From: an uncultured Eubacteriales bacterium
GTDB taxonomy: Bacteria; Bacillota; Clostridia; Oscillospirales; Oscillospiraceae
Length of the DNA: 9,522 nt
Direction of reading: 5' to 3'
NCBI GenBank assembly: GCA_902496595.1
Contig: CABVBV010000079.1
Span: 1 to 9,522 of the forward strand
Below are positions 1-7,400 of this stretch, piece after piece (positions within the stretch are counted from its first letter, which is position 1; each line of letters opens with the position of its first letter). A program made the position numbers and the translations under genes. Below the pieces are notes generated by a model, which was given only the letters and a program-made list of their open reading frames with translations, had not been told where the DNA came from and searched no databases.

Positions 1-2
1 AA

Positions 3-215
3 GCCTGGTACGCCGCCGTGCCGCACACGATGCTGGAGCGCTCGAAGCTGAAGATCGACATGGTGCCGGGCAACGGCATCTGCCTCGACTGCGGACAGGT
101 GTACAACATCGTGGCAAACAAGGGCCGCTGCCCGAAATGCGGCTCCGACAAAAAGGACGTCCTCTGCGGAGAGGGGTTCAATATCAAAGAGATCCTCGTA
201 CCCGAAGATGAATAA
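3..215 (+). CDS. hypA: Hydrogenase maturation nickel metallochaperone HypA, C-terminal part (5' end outside window)
   Basis: HypA delivers nickel, with HypB, to the large subunit of [NiFe] hydrogenase in the cytoplasm. The frame is open to the left edge and 70 residues are visible, against about 113-118 for the whole family, so the N-terminal nickel-binding Met-His-Glu region is missing. What is seen is the zinc domain: CLDCG (Cys27 and Cys30 from the first complete codon) and CPKCG (Cys43 and Cys46), the four-cysteine site of the family, preceded by the typical strand KLKIDMVPG and followed by the closing strand FNIKEILV. A GTG at 18 could be mistaken for a start, but coding similarity to HypA continues upstream of it (AWYAAVPHTMLE). 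The gene ends 5 bases before a strong terminator hairpin, so it is the last gene of its operon; hypB is not downstream. Identification is confident from the zinc-domain pattern; whether the missing N-terminus is intact cannot be seen. Confidence 0.9.
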   Translation, partial: AWYAAVPHTMLERSKLKIDMVPGNGICLDCGQVYNIVANKGRCPKCGSDKKDVLCGEGFNIKEILVPEDE

Positions 216-216
216 C

Positions 217-261
217 AAAACTGACCGGCGCCGCGTTTTCTGCGGCGCCGGTCAGCTTTTT
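217..261. terminator. Bidirectional intrinsic terminator between convergent hypA and the lgt operon
   Basis: A perfect 14-bp inverted repeat (221-234 CTGACCGGCGCCGC, 242-255 its exact complement) encloses a 7-base loop. On the plus strand it is followed by C then TTTTT (257-261), ending hypA transcription. On the minus strand it is followed by TTTT, G, TTATT (from AAAA at 217-220 and the bases before), ending the operon that arrives from the right. It lies 5 bases after the hypA stop and 20 bases after the stop of the minus-strand gene. Confidence 0.93.
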
Positions 262-275
262 CCGGAGCGGAAAGC

Positions 276-734
276 TCATTCTTCGGGCTTGTCCTCGGTT
301 ATCTCGACCTCGATGCCCTCTTCGGCCTCGGCCTCGGAGCTGGAGACTATGTCTTCAAAGTCGGCGTCCTCGGGGTCTCCGTCGGTGAGACCGGCGCGGA
401 GCTCCGTCAGCTCCGTCTCCATCCTGTTTATCGCGGCCAGGGAGAGCATCACCCGGTCAAAAGCACGGACGTACATCTCTCCGGGATCCGACTTGTCTGC
501 GGTCTCGAAGTACAGCTTTCCCACCTCGGCGTAGGCGTCGTTCAGGCTGTCGCGCTCGTTGCTTAGCTCGAGCGTCAGCTTTGCGAGTTTCGCCAGGGCC
601 TTCGCCTTTTCACCGGCGCCTCCGGCCAGATCCTTCGCCTTGTCCCCGGCGGCCCCGGCCAGATCCTTCGCTATGTCGGCAAAACCGCTGGCAGCTGCTT
701 TCAGAGACCTTATCAGTTCGTTGTAGTCAGACAT
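276..734 (-). CDS. Hypothetical protein of 152 residues with 11-residue helical repeats and an acidic tail
   Basis: I do not recognise a named family. Visible parts: an N-terminal helix (1-20); three near-perfect 11-residue repeats at 22-54 (AKDLAGAAGDK, AKDLAGGAGEK, AKALAKLAKLT), rich in Ala and Lys; a predicted coiled-coil-like segment at about 50-80 (LTLELSNERDSLNDAYAEVGKLYF), which resembles the ExxKLYxExGxLYY pattern of small clostridial proteins; a second helix at about 87-114; and a strongly acidic disordered tail from about 118. There is no signal peptide or membrane segment. The start at 734 is chosen over a longer frame reaching 788 because GGAGG (plus-strand CCTCC, 744-748) sits 9 bases upstream of ATG 734. 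That ATG overlaps the lgt stop in the sequence ATGTCTGA, which implies translational coupling with lgt. The 11-mer period is like that of LEA-type and alpha-synuclein-type amphipathic helices, so a membrane-surface or phasin-like role is possible but is inference. It is the last gene of the operon and ends just before the shared terminator. Confidence 0.8.
   Translation of the reverse strand: MSDYNELIRSLKAAASGFADIAKDLAGAAGDKAKDLAGGAGEKAKALAKLAKLTLELSNERDSLNDAYAEVGKLYFETADKSDPGEMYVRAFDRVMLSLAAINRMETELTELRAGLTDGDPEDADFEDIVSSSEAEAEEGIEVEITEDKPEE
573..671 (-). repeat. Three tandem 33-bp units encoding 11-residue repeats
   Basis: Three in-frame 33-bp units code for residues 22-54 of the 152-residue protein. 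The first two share an identical 17-base core (plus strand CCGGCCAGATCCTTCGC at 622-638 and 655-671). The third unit has diverged to AKALAKLAKLT. The 33-base period and the conserved DNA core suggest origin by tandem duplication. Confidence 0.75.
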
Positions 735-1698
735 TGTCGTTTTCCTCCGTTTTCTCAGTAGTTTCAGTGTTATCGGCAGCGCCGCCATCGGCGGCTTCGA
801 TTACATCGGTCTGCGCAACTTCGGCCTCGGGCGCAACTTCGGCCTCGGCCTCGGCCGCCTTTACGCTCGCGTAGGTCGGTTTGTGCGGCCTTTTGATATT
901 GACGAGCAGCACGACCAGCGCCACAACGGCCGAGACCGCCGCCACGAGCTGCGAGGTGCGGATATTAGTGCCCGGTATGTACAGGCTGTCCGTCCGGAGC
1001 CCCTCGACCCAGGCCCGGCCCGCTCCGTACCAGAACACGTAGAAGATGAAGATCTGCCCGTCGTACTTCCGGTGATCCTTCCGGTACCAGTACCTGTCTA
1101 TGATGATGAAGCCCACCAGGTTCCACAGGCTCTCGTAGAGGAAGGTCGGGTGGACGTAGTAGGTCGTGCCGTCGGGGGTCGTGAGGCCCATGCGGCAGAA
1201 GATATCCGTCTCCCGGCCGAAGGCCTCCCTGTTCACGAAGTTGGCCCAGCGGCCTATGACCTGGCCCAGGATGAGGCCCGACGAGGCCGCGTCCAGCGTC
1301 GCGGCGAAGCGGATCTTCTTCACATGGCTCCAGACGATGACGGTGATGACGCCGGCGATGGTGCCGCCGTACATGGCGATGCCGCCCTCCCAGATCTTGA
1401 AGACGTCCCAGAAGTTGTCCTTGTACCTGTCCCACTCGGCGATGACGTAGTAGACGCGGCAGCCGACGATGGCGATGGGCAGCACCCAGAGCACGAGGCC
1501 GAAGATGTCGTCGCCTTTTATCCCGACCCTGGGCGCCTTTTTTGAGGCGTAGAACACCGCGGCGATGAAGGCGATGGCCATGACGACGCCGTAGAGGTAA
1601 AATGTGTGCCCGAAGAGCTCGAAGCTCGCGGGGAAATCCAGTGTGAGCCCGCCCAGCATGGGAAAGCTGATGGCGGCGTCTCTCATCATAGTAGGCAT
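727..1698 (-). CDS. lgt: Prolipoprotein diacylglyceryl transferase
   Basis: Lgt moves diacylglycerol from phosphatidylglycerol to the lipobox cysteine of prolipoproteins, the first step of lipoprotein maturation, in the cytoplasmic membrane. The 323-residue product has the family signature GRWANFVNREAFG (149-161), the early TM motif YLYGVVM (about 34-40), HPTFLYES (183-190) and the late motif WYGAGRAWVEGLRTD (223-237) with its conserved Arg and Glu. Several hydrophobic membrane segments are visible (about 33-52, 64-84, 108-124, 191-201, 215-229, 250-267). The position of the E. coli His103 (GGxxxHGG) is Tyr110 (GGIAMYGG). The protein is longer than usual (most are 250-290) because of a tail from about 275, rich in Ala and Glu and low in hydrophobics, probably cytoplasmic and disordered. 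The start has AAAGGA 10 bases upstream (plus-strand 1709-1714), inside the end of ymfH; only 6 bases separate the two genes. A second Met at residue 4 or 5 is a less likely start. The stop overlaps the next gene (ATGTCTGA). Confidence 0.95.
   Translation of the reverse strand: MPTMMRDAAISFPMLGGLTLDFPASFELFGHTFYLYGVVMAIAFIAAVFYASKKAPRVGIKGDDIFGLVLWVLPIAIVGCRVYYVIAEWDRYKDNFWDVFKIWEGGIAMYGGTIAGVITVIVWSHVKKIRFAATLDAASSGLILGQVIGRWANFVNREAFGRETDIFCRMGLTTPDGTTYYVHPTFLYESLWNLVGFIIIDRYWYRKDHRKYDGQIFIFYVFWYGAGRAWVEGLRTDSLYIPGTNIRTSQLVAAVSAVVALVVLLVNIKRPHKPTYASVKAAEAEAEVAPEAEVAQTDVIEAADGGAADNTETTEKTEENDNV
744..748 (-). promoter_or_regulatory. Ribosome binding site deciding the start of the 152-residue protein
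   Basis: GGAGG on the minus strand lies 9 bases before ATG 734 and inside the last codons of lgt. No comparable site precedes the in-frame upstream start at 788, which would also overlap lgt by about 60 bases. Confidence 0.8.
813..848 (-). repeat. Perfect 18-bp tandem duplication in the lgt tail
   Basis: Plus-strand GCGCAACTTCGGCCTCGG occurs at 813-830 and again, identical, at 831-848, followed by a further partial CCTCGG. It codes for EAEVAP and EAEVAQ (Lgt residues 285-296). The change in copy number would stay in frame and only lengthen or shorten the disordered tail. Confidence 0.85.
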
Positions 1699-1704
1699 TG
1701 TGGT

Positions 1705-2988
1705 CTAGTCCTTTCGAGTTTTCGGCTGAACGACCGAGAGCGCTGTGCGCTCCGGCCTGAGGTAGTCCCTGACGAAGCTCTCGCACTCGTCCCTGCTTAT
1801 GGCCGGAAGCAGCTCAAAGCTCCTGAGCGCCTCGCAGCCGGCGAAGCTGTTTCTTGCGATGGAGTCCGCAATGTCCGAGGCCCGCTCGAGCGAGCGAATG
1901 CGCATACCGTATTCGGCCCTGCGGCAGTTTTCAAAGCTCTCCGCGTCGAAACCCCGCTCACATACGGAGTTTACGGCCTCGGCGAAACGCCCAAGCACCT
2001 CCTCCGGCTCCTGGCTCTCGCCGCCGAAGACGGCGTAGGCGGCGCAGGGGCCCCAGTCGGCCTCGTTCCAGAAGCTGCGGATGAGCCCCTCGGAGTACAT
2101 TGACGTATACAGTTTAGAAGATGTGCCTGCGAGCGCCCTGAGCGCCAGCGCCGCAGTGAGCTTTCGCCTGAGCAGCTCGTCTCCCGAACCCTCCGGCGGC
2201 AGCTTCACTCCGAACATGAACTGCGGAGCGGAGACGTCCATCTCCACAACCGAGCGCAGCTCATTGGGCTCCAGGCCCTCCGGTTCGCCGTAGTCGGGCA
2301 CGGGTACCGGCGAAAGCTCCTTCGGGAGTATCCTCTCCGCAGCCTGGACGACTTTCTCCGGATCCACGTCTCCCACGACGCACAGCAGCATATTGGACGG
2401 AGCGTAGAAGGCCCTGTGGCAGTTGAGAAGTATCTCCGGGCTTATCTCCGAAATGCTCTCCACCGTACCCACAATGCTGTCCCTTACCCGGCAGCGCTCA
2501 TAGAGGCAGCGCATGAGGCCGTAGTAGAGCGCGTGGCCCGGGTCATTCTCGGTCATGCCGATCTCTTCGCCGATGATGCCCTGCTCTTTCCGCACGCTCT
2601 CTTCGGTGAAATACGGGGTGGAGACGAACTCCAGCAGGGTGTCGAGGTTCTCGTAAAAGCCCTCGGTACACTCAAAGTGGTAGGCCGTGATAAAGTCGGA
2701 GGTGTAGGCGTTCGGCTGAGCGCCCCTGGAGCTGAGCAGGCTCAGCGCATTGCCCCAGGGCATATCGAACATCTTGTGCTCGAGAAAGTGCGCAACGCCT
2801 TCCGGAGACTTGACGAGCCGGTTCTCTATGAAAAAATCCCTCATAACGCCGCCGTAGCAGGCGGCAAAGAATGCGTATTTTTTCAAAAACCCGGGCCTCG
2901 GCAGCACGGCGACTCGCAGCCCGTTGCCGAGAGTTCCAGAAAACAGCGTCTCTCCGATATTGGGAAACTCAGTCCTCGTCAGGCTCAT
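1705..2988 (-). CDS. ymfH: M16 family metallopeptidase, YmfH type (active partner)
   Basis: A zinc peptidase of the M16B group, 427 residues, acting in the cytoplasm as no signal peptide is seen. The inverted zinc motif HFLEH (His67, Glu70, His71) is intact, and the third ligand is probably Glu142 in EEIGM, after the usual helix. The loop SSRGAQPNAYTSDFITAYHFEC (from about 87) is the conserved strand region after the zinc motif. The C-terminal half (about 235-427) is the second, non-catalytic M16 domain with SSKLYTSMYSEGLI. The pairing with an upstream metal-free M16 protein is the B. subtilis ymfF-ymfH arrangement; that locus is linked to 5-aminopentanol modification of elongation factor P, but the substrate is not settled. 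The ATG at 2988 has a very strong ribosome site (GGAAAGGAGG, 9 bases upstream) and overlaps the ymfF stop by 20 bases, so translation is likely coupled. The stop is 6 bases before lgt. Confidence is high for M16 and good for the YmfH assignment. Confidence 0.88.
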   Translation of the reverse strand: MSLTRTEFPNIGETLFSGTLGNGLRVAVLPRPGFLKKYAFFAACYGGVMRDFFIENRLVKSPEGVAHFLEHKMFDMPWGNALSLLSSRGAQPNAYTSDFITAYHFECTEGFYENLDTLLEFVSTPYFTEESVRKEQGIIGEEIGMTENDPGHALYYGLMRCLYERCRVRDSIVGTVESISEISPEILLNCHRAFYAPSNMLLCVVGDVDPEKVVQAAERILPKELSPVPVPDYGEPEGLEPNELRSVVEMDVSAPQFMFGVKLPPEGSGDELLRRKLTAALALRALAGTSSKLYTSMYSEGLIRSFWNEADWGPCAAYAVFGGESQEPEEVLGRFAEAVNSVCERGFDAESFENCRRAEYGMRIRSLERASDIADSIARNSFAGCEALRSFELLPAISRDECESFVRDYLRPERTALSVVQPKTRKD

Positions 2989-4273
2989 CCTCGCCGTCCT
3001 CCTTTCCGCAGAGGTAGTATTCCGCGTCGAGCTCGCAGCTGCGGGCGATGGCGGCGACCTCGTCCTTCGTGACGAGCTCGCAGGCGGCAGCCAGCTCCGA
3101 AGGGCTCATCTCATCTCCGGAGACGTTCATGGGCAGCCAGTAGCCCTCGAGCATCGCGGGGTCGTCTTCAGCGGCCCTGTAAGCCGAGGAGACGCTCTTT
3201 TTGGCCGTTTCCAGCTCCTCGTCCGATATTTCGCCGCTTTTGATGAGCTCCAACTGTCGGAGTATCTCGTCTCTGGCCTTTTCAAAGTTTTCAAAATTCA
3301 CGGCGCTGGCGACGAACATCAGGCCCTTCTGCAGATCTACGCCCGAAGAGGCGTAGTAGCAGAGCGAGAGCCGCTCTCGGACGTTCATAAAGAGCTTCGA
3401 GCCGGGCGAGCCGCCGAACACGGCGTTGAAGACCCGGATAGCGGCCTGGTCGGGCTCCTCCATGCAGTCTCCGAGCCTCCAGCCCAAAGCGAGTTTGCCC
3501 TGGCTCACGTCCATGTGTTCTTTGAACACCCTGGGTTCAGCCTCGACGGAGTTCATGCGTATCTCGGTGCCCATGTCCCAGTCGAGCTCCCCTCGGGGCA
3601 GCAGCGACAGCGACTCGGAAACGGCTGCCGAGACCTCGTCGAACCCCGCGCCTCCGCAGTAGAAGACCTCTACCGGGGCCGAGGATATGAGCTTCCGGTA
3701 GTGCTTCGAGAGCGCGACATAGCCCACATTCCCGGCGTCCTCCTCGGAGCCCAGCGAGCCGACGGAAATGGGTTCATAGCAGCACATGAGTTCTATGAGG
3801 CGCTGAACGGCATAGCCGTCCTTGTTGTTTTTCCTGGCGCGTATACGCTCGGCAAGCCTGGTGCGCTCCCTCTCGACATATTCGGGCAGGAAAAGGCCGC
3901 CCCTGGTGTTGGGGGCGAGCAGCAGCTCCCCGAGCAGGCCGGAGGCCCTGTCGAGCAGCCTGTCTTTCCCCGGGAGGAACCTGTCCTCCGGGAAATTCGC
4001 ATAGAAACCCGGAGCCTGTATCTCGCCGACACAGCGCACAACAGGTTCCACCCTGAGCCCATACAGCCCGTCCATATAAGAGGCCAGGCTGTCCATATCC
4101 GGGCAGCGGACGGTGCCGCGCCTGAGCACCTGAGGTATGAGCGCGTTCATTGAGGCGGTCTCTCCGTCCAGCTGCGCGAGCAGGCTGAGGCTCAAGGCCG
4201 CGGTTTTGAATTTCTGTGTGGTGAGCGCAGTCAAAAACACTCCCGGCAGGATCTCCTCACGGCGAAAATCCAT
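2969..4273 (-). CDS. ymfF: M16 family pseudo-peptidase, YmfF type (inactive partner)
   Basis: A 434-residue M16B protein without the zinc motif: the segment aligned to HFLEHMLFKGT of active members reads ALIPQVLRRGT (from residue 44), so all three of His, Glu and His are replaced. The C-terminal M16 domain is well kept, with FGGSPGSKLF (about 287-296) and RERLSLCYY (about 299-307), the Arg/Tyr motif that contacts substrate in two-component M16 enzymes. Such catalytically dead subunits form a heterodimer with an active one, here the overlapping ymfH. In B. subtilis the pair is tied to EF-P modification. The ATG at 4273 is chosen over an upstream GTG at 4294 because GGAGG (plus strand 4281-4285) lies 7 bases before it, and because the predicted transcription start near 4299-4300 would leave the GTG without a leader. 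The tail from about 420 is acidic (GEDEPDED). It is the first gene of a four-gene operon. No EF-P modification gene is in the window. Confidence 0.85.
   Translation of the reverse strand: MDFRREEILPGVFLTALTTQKFKTAALSLSLLAQLDGETASMNALIPQVLRRGTVRCPDMDSLASYMDGLYGLRVEPVVRCVGEIQAPGFYANFPEDRFLPGKDRLLDRASGLLGELLLAPNTRGGLFLPEYVERERTRLAERIRARKNNKDGYAVQRLIELMCCYEPISVGSLGSEEDAGNVGYVALSKHYRKLISSAPVEVFYCGGAGFDEVSAAVSESLSLLPRGELDWDMGTEIRMNSVEAEPRVFKEHMDVSQGKLALGWRLGDCMEEPDQAAIRVFNAVFGGSPGSKLFMNVRERLSLCYYASSGVDLQKGLMFVASAVNFENFEKARDEILRQLELIKSGEISDEELETAKKSVSSAYRAAEDDPAMLEGYWLPMNVSGDEMSPSELAAACELVTKDEVAAIARSCELDAEYYLCGKEDGEDEPDED
2998..3007 (-). promoter_or_regulatory. Strong ribosome binding site of ymfH inside ymfF
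   Basis: GGAAAGGAGG on the minus strand, 9 bases before ATG 2988, lies within the last codons of ymfF. It fixes the ymfH start and points to coupled translation, perhaps giving similar amounts of the two partners. Confidence 0.85.
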
Positions 4274-4280
4274 ATAAGGC

Positions 4281-4285
4281 CCTCC
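4281..4285 (-). promoter_or_regulatory. Ribosome binding site deciding the ymfF start
   Basis: GGAGG on the minus strand with 7 bases to ATG 4273. It would lie inside the coding region if the alternative GTG at 4294 were used, so it favours the shorter protein. Confidence 0.8.
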
Positions 4286-4294
4286 AGTCCTCAC

Positions 4295-4426
4295 AGTCTC
4301 CAGCTATTATAGCACAGTTTACCCGCGACGCCATACAATTTCTACCGAACAAGGTAAATAATTTGTGAATATATCCTCTGCTGGAGGCGAGGGCGGCGCC
4401 GGCTTGCGCGGGACGCCCGCTTTGGC
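4295..4426. other. Intergenic region between the glucan synthase gene and ymfF
   Basis: Besides the promoter, it holds an AT-rich stretch (about 4330-4375) with a short dyad TACC-GAACAA-GGTA (4343-4356), and a GC-rich stretch just after the synthase stop with a small 5-bp hairpin (GCGGG-ACG-CCCGC, 4408-4420). The hairpin has no T-run on the minus strand, so I see no convincing terminator for the synthase gene, and some read-through into the ymfF operon is possible. Confidence 0.5.
4306..4314 (-). promoter_or_regulatory. Extended -10 promoter of the ymfF-ymfH-lgt operon
   Basis: Minus-strand TGCTATAAT: a perfect TATAAT (4306-4311) preceded by TGC, the extended -10 motif of sigma-A-type promoters. 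No good -35 hexamer is found at 16-18 bases, which is common when TGn is present. Predicted start of transcription is near 4299-4300, giving a leader of about 26 bases with GGAGG in it. The surrounding bases, 4295-4380, are clearly more AT-rich than the genes. Confidence 0.7.
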
Positions 4427-7400
4427 TTAGCCGTCTCCCGAGAGGTATTCCGTCACCACGCGGAAGAACCAGCCGGCAGAACCGGTATACCAACTCCAGC
4501 CCGCCTGACCTTTGCGGTCGGGGTTTGAGTAGACGTCGGCAGCGAGGACATAGGGCTCGGTCCCATAGCGCTCCGTGCCTTTCGGCAGCAGGGCCTTCAG
4601 GATCTCCAGGCCCTCGTCGCGGCGGCCGCACTTCAGGCAGGCCATCGCCAGCCAGATCGCTCCGTGAGTGTACTGGCCCCCGTTCTCGCGGAAGCCGGGG
4701 CCGTAGCTCGCTATATATCCGGCTCGCTCGGCGCCCTCGCCGAAGGGCGGGTCGAAGAGCCGCACGAGCCCGTTTTCGCGGTCGAAGAGCCTCCCGAGCG
4801 CCGAGTCCAACGCAGCGTTGACCTTCTCCGGGCTCGCCTCGGCGCACATGGCAGCCCAGCTCTGAGCAACTGAATCTATACGGCAGCCGTGGCCTCTGCC
4901 GGAGCCCAGCGGAGAGCCGTCGTCAAAATAACCGCGCAGATACCACTGCCCGTCCCAGGCCCTGTCCGCCGCCCTGCCGAGCCTTGACGCCGCAGAGAGG
5001 AGCGCCGCCGCACCGTGCTTGTCTCCGCCTGCTTCCAATAAGTGCGCAAAGCGCCGCGCCGTGTGCGCAAAGAACCAGGCGAGCCACACGCTCTCGCCCC
5101 TGCCTTCGATCCCTACGGTATCCATGCCGTCGTTCCAGTCCCCGGCGAGCATGAGCGGCAGGCCGTGCCTGCCGACGCCGCGCCGTATGACCAGACGCAG
5201 CGCCAGCGCCGCGTGCTCCAGCACCGTGCCGGAGCCTTCGGGCACCGCCGCCTCATAGCGCGAGCTCTCACTGTCCGCGAGCTTTTCCGAGACCAGATAT
5301 GGGGCGGTCTCGCCAAGGATAGACTTGTCGCCGACTTTATCGACATATTCGCAGACCGCCCAGGGCAGCCAGACAAGGTCGTCCGAGCAGCGGGTGCGCA
5401 CGCCACGGTCGGGCGAGCCCTCGTGCCACCAGTGCATGACGTCGCCCTCGAGGTACTGGTGCGCACAGGCTGAGAGTATGCGCTCGTGCGCATATTCGGG
5501 CCCGACCGGTATGAGGTTCACAGAGTCCTGGAGCTGGTCTCTGAAGCCGTAGGCTCCGCCGGACTGGTAGATCGAAGTGCGCGCCATGAGCCGGCAGGCA
5601 AGCGCCTGATACACTGCCCAGCCGTTCATATAGCGGTCGATTTCAGGCAGCCCGGTATTCGTTTTCACACGTCCGACGATCCCCATCCAGCGCCTCCGGG
5701 TCTCGTCCAGCAGCTGCCGCGCCGCCTCAGGGTCACAGAGGCTGCGAAGTTCGCCGGACGACAGAAAACCGCAGGCTATGACGGATATGCCCGGGCCGAG
5801 CCGGGCTTTGAATACGGGCCTGCCATCTTCCTCCGCGGCCAGCCGGGAGGCTCCGGAGAAAGCGGCCCCGAAATCCAGGTCGGGGCTGCCGCCCCTTGGG
5901 TTTCTTGCCCTGAGCGCCCCGTCCTCGAGCCGGGTCTGGACAAAGGCCGCGTCTGAGACCTCGTAGGCGAGGCCGGGCCTGAGCGTCCAGCAGAGCTCAG
6001 ATGCGGCGTTTTCAATTATCATGACCCTGGCGTCCGTCTCGGCGGGCACAAAGGCGCAGATGCGCATATCTCCGCGCCTCCACTCGGCGAAGCCGAAGCC
6101 GAAGCGCACCTTCGAGCGCAGGAAGGCGTTCTCGCCGTCCAGAGTGAGCGTCTCCGAGCCGGAGGCGGCGAGGTCGCCGTCGAGGCCCCGGTCAACGCGG
6201 CACTCCCTTGCATTTCCAAGCCACATCCCGGCCATGCCGCAGTCGGCGGCGAGCGCACCGAAGGAGCCGTTCGTGAGCGGAAGCGTCCAGGCGCGGGCCG
6301 GGAGGCCTTCGGCGGTATCGAACTCGAAGGCCCCGTCTTCGAGCCAGCTGAAGGGAACCGTGCCTGTGAGCCTGGGCTCGGGCAGAGGGGGATGTGCGGA
6401 GGATGCAGGTTTCGGGAACCGCAGCTCCGGCTCGTCCAGGTCGATGTTCAGAGCGGCACTGTCCATCAGGCTGCCGAGCAGGGAGCGCTCCGCCGTATGG
6501 ACTCCGCCTCTTGCACCGAAGACGGACTCCAACCCGTCCTTTTGGAGCAGCTCCATGACCGAGCGGCCCAGCCTGTGCAGATAGTCTCCGCCGTCACTCG
6601 TGACGAATACGAGGTCGCTTTTGATACCGGAGACTCGGAGCAAGTCGTGCCTCCTTATGAGCTCTCCGGCCGCTTTCAGCTGACTTTCGGAGTTGAGCCC
6701 GGCGCAGATGAGGGGCAGGTCGCCTGAAATGCCCAGGCTCCAGAGCTGTTCGCGGCGGAGGGCGTATTTTGGGTAGGTCGGGAACACCAGCGGAGCGGCC
6801 ATGGCCACGGCGGCTTCGAGGTCGCGGGCGCCCATGCCCATGAGCGCCGCCCTGGCTGAGAGCAGGTCGGCAAAATCCTGGCCGGCGGAAGCAAGGCCCC
6901 GTGACGCCGCCCTGAAGGCGTCCTCCGCAGTGGGGCCGAAGGAGAGGGCAAAGCGGGCCGTAAAGCTGCCGGACATGGGTGCGGAGACCCGGGTACAGGC
7001 TCTGACATATGGATGAGACAGCCAGCCGAGGGGTCCCCCGAGCAGGTCGGCCCGGTATTCGAGCGGCCTGTTGGAGCTTAGGCAGAGCCAGCACTCGGCG
7101 ACGTCTCCCCTCGGCAGCCGGCGTATCAGCAGCGCACCCTCGCGCACACTCGCCTCAAGGCCCAGCCGCCAGTAAGCCGGGTGCCCCTCCCAATCGCGGC
7201 GCTTCGCCAGCATGGGCTCAAATTCCAGGCAGAGCCGTCCCTCGAGAGCGCCCTTGGCGCTCAACTCGACGAACCTCACCTCGCACATATCCCTGGCCGA
7301 GACTGCGGCTGAACACAGGGTGCGCAGGCCTTTGGACTCGCCATCGAAACTCATGGCTCCACCTCTGAGCGCATAGCTGAAGTCGAGCCCTCCACGGGCC

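Noticed and set aside
735..788. N-terminal extension of the 152-residue protein to a start at 788
   Set aside because: It would overlap lgt by 62 bases and has no ribosome site, whereas ATG 734 has GGAGG at 9 bases.
883..1545. Plus-strand frame (220 codons) opposite lgt
   Set aside because: It is rich in Asp, Val and Pro as expected from the complement of a GC-rich gene, while Lgt motifs on the minus strand are unambiguous.
2924..4153. Long plus-strand frame (409 codons) opposite ymfF
   Set aside because: It lies antisense to a well-supported M16 gene. High-GC codon use leaves few stops on the opposite strand. Its protein has low-complexity composition and no recognisable motif.
4274..4294. 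Upstream GTG start for ymfF
   Set aside because: It has no ribosome site, and it sits about 5 bases from the predicted transcription start; ATG 4273 has GGAGG at 7 bases.
4408..4420. Hairpin after the synthase stop as a terminator
   Set aside because: The stem is only 5 bp and is followed by GCGCAAG on the minus strand, not by a T-run.
4257..4847. Minus-strand frame of 196 codons over the end of the synthase and into ymfF
   Set aside because: It overlaps the GH94 motifs of the synthase in another frame and is rich in Arg, with no family resemblance.
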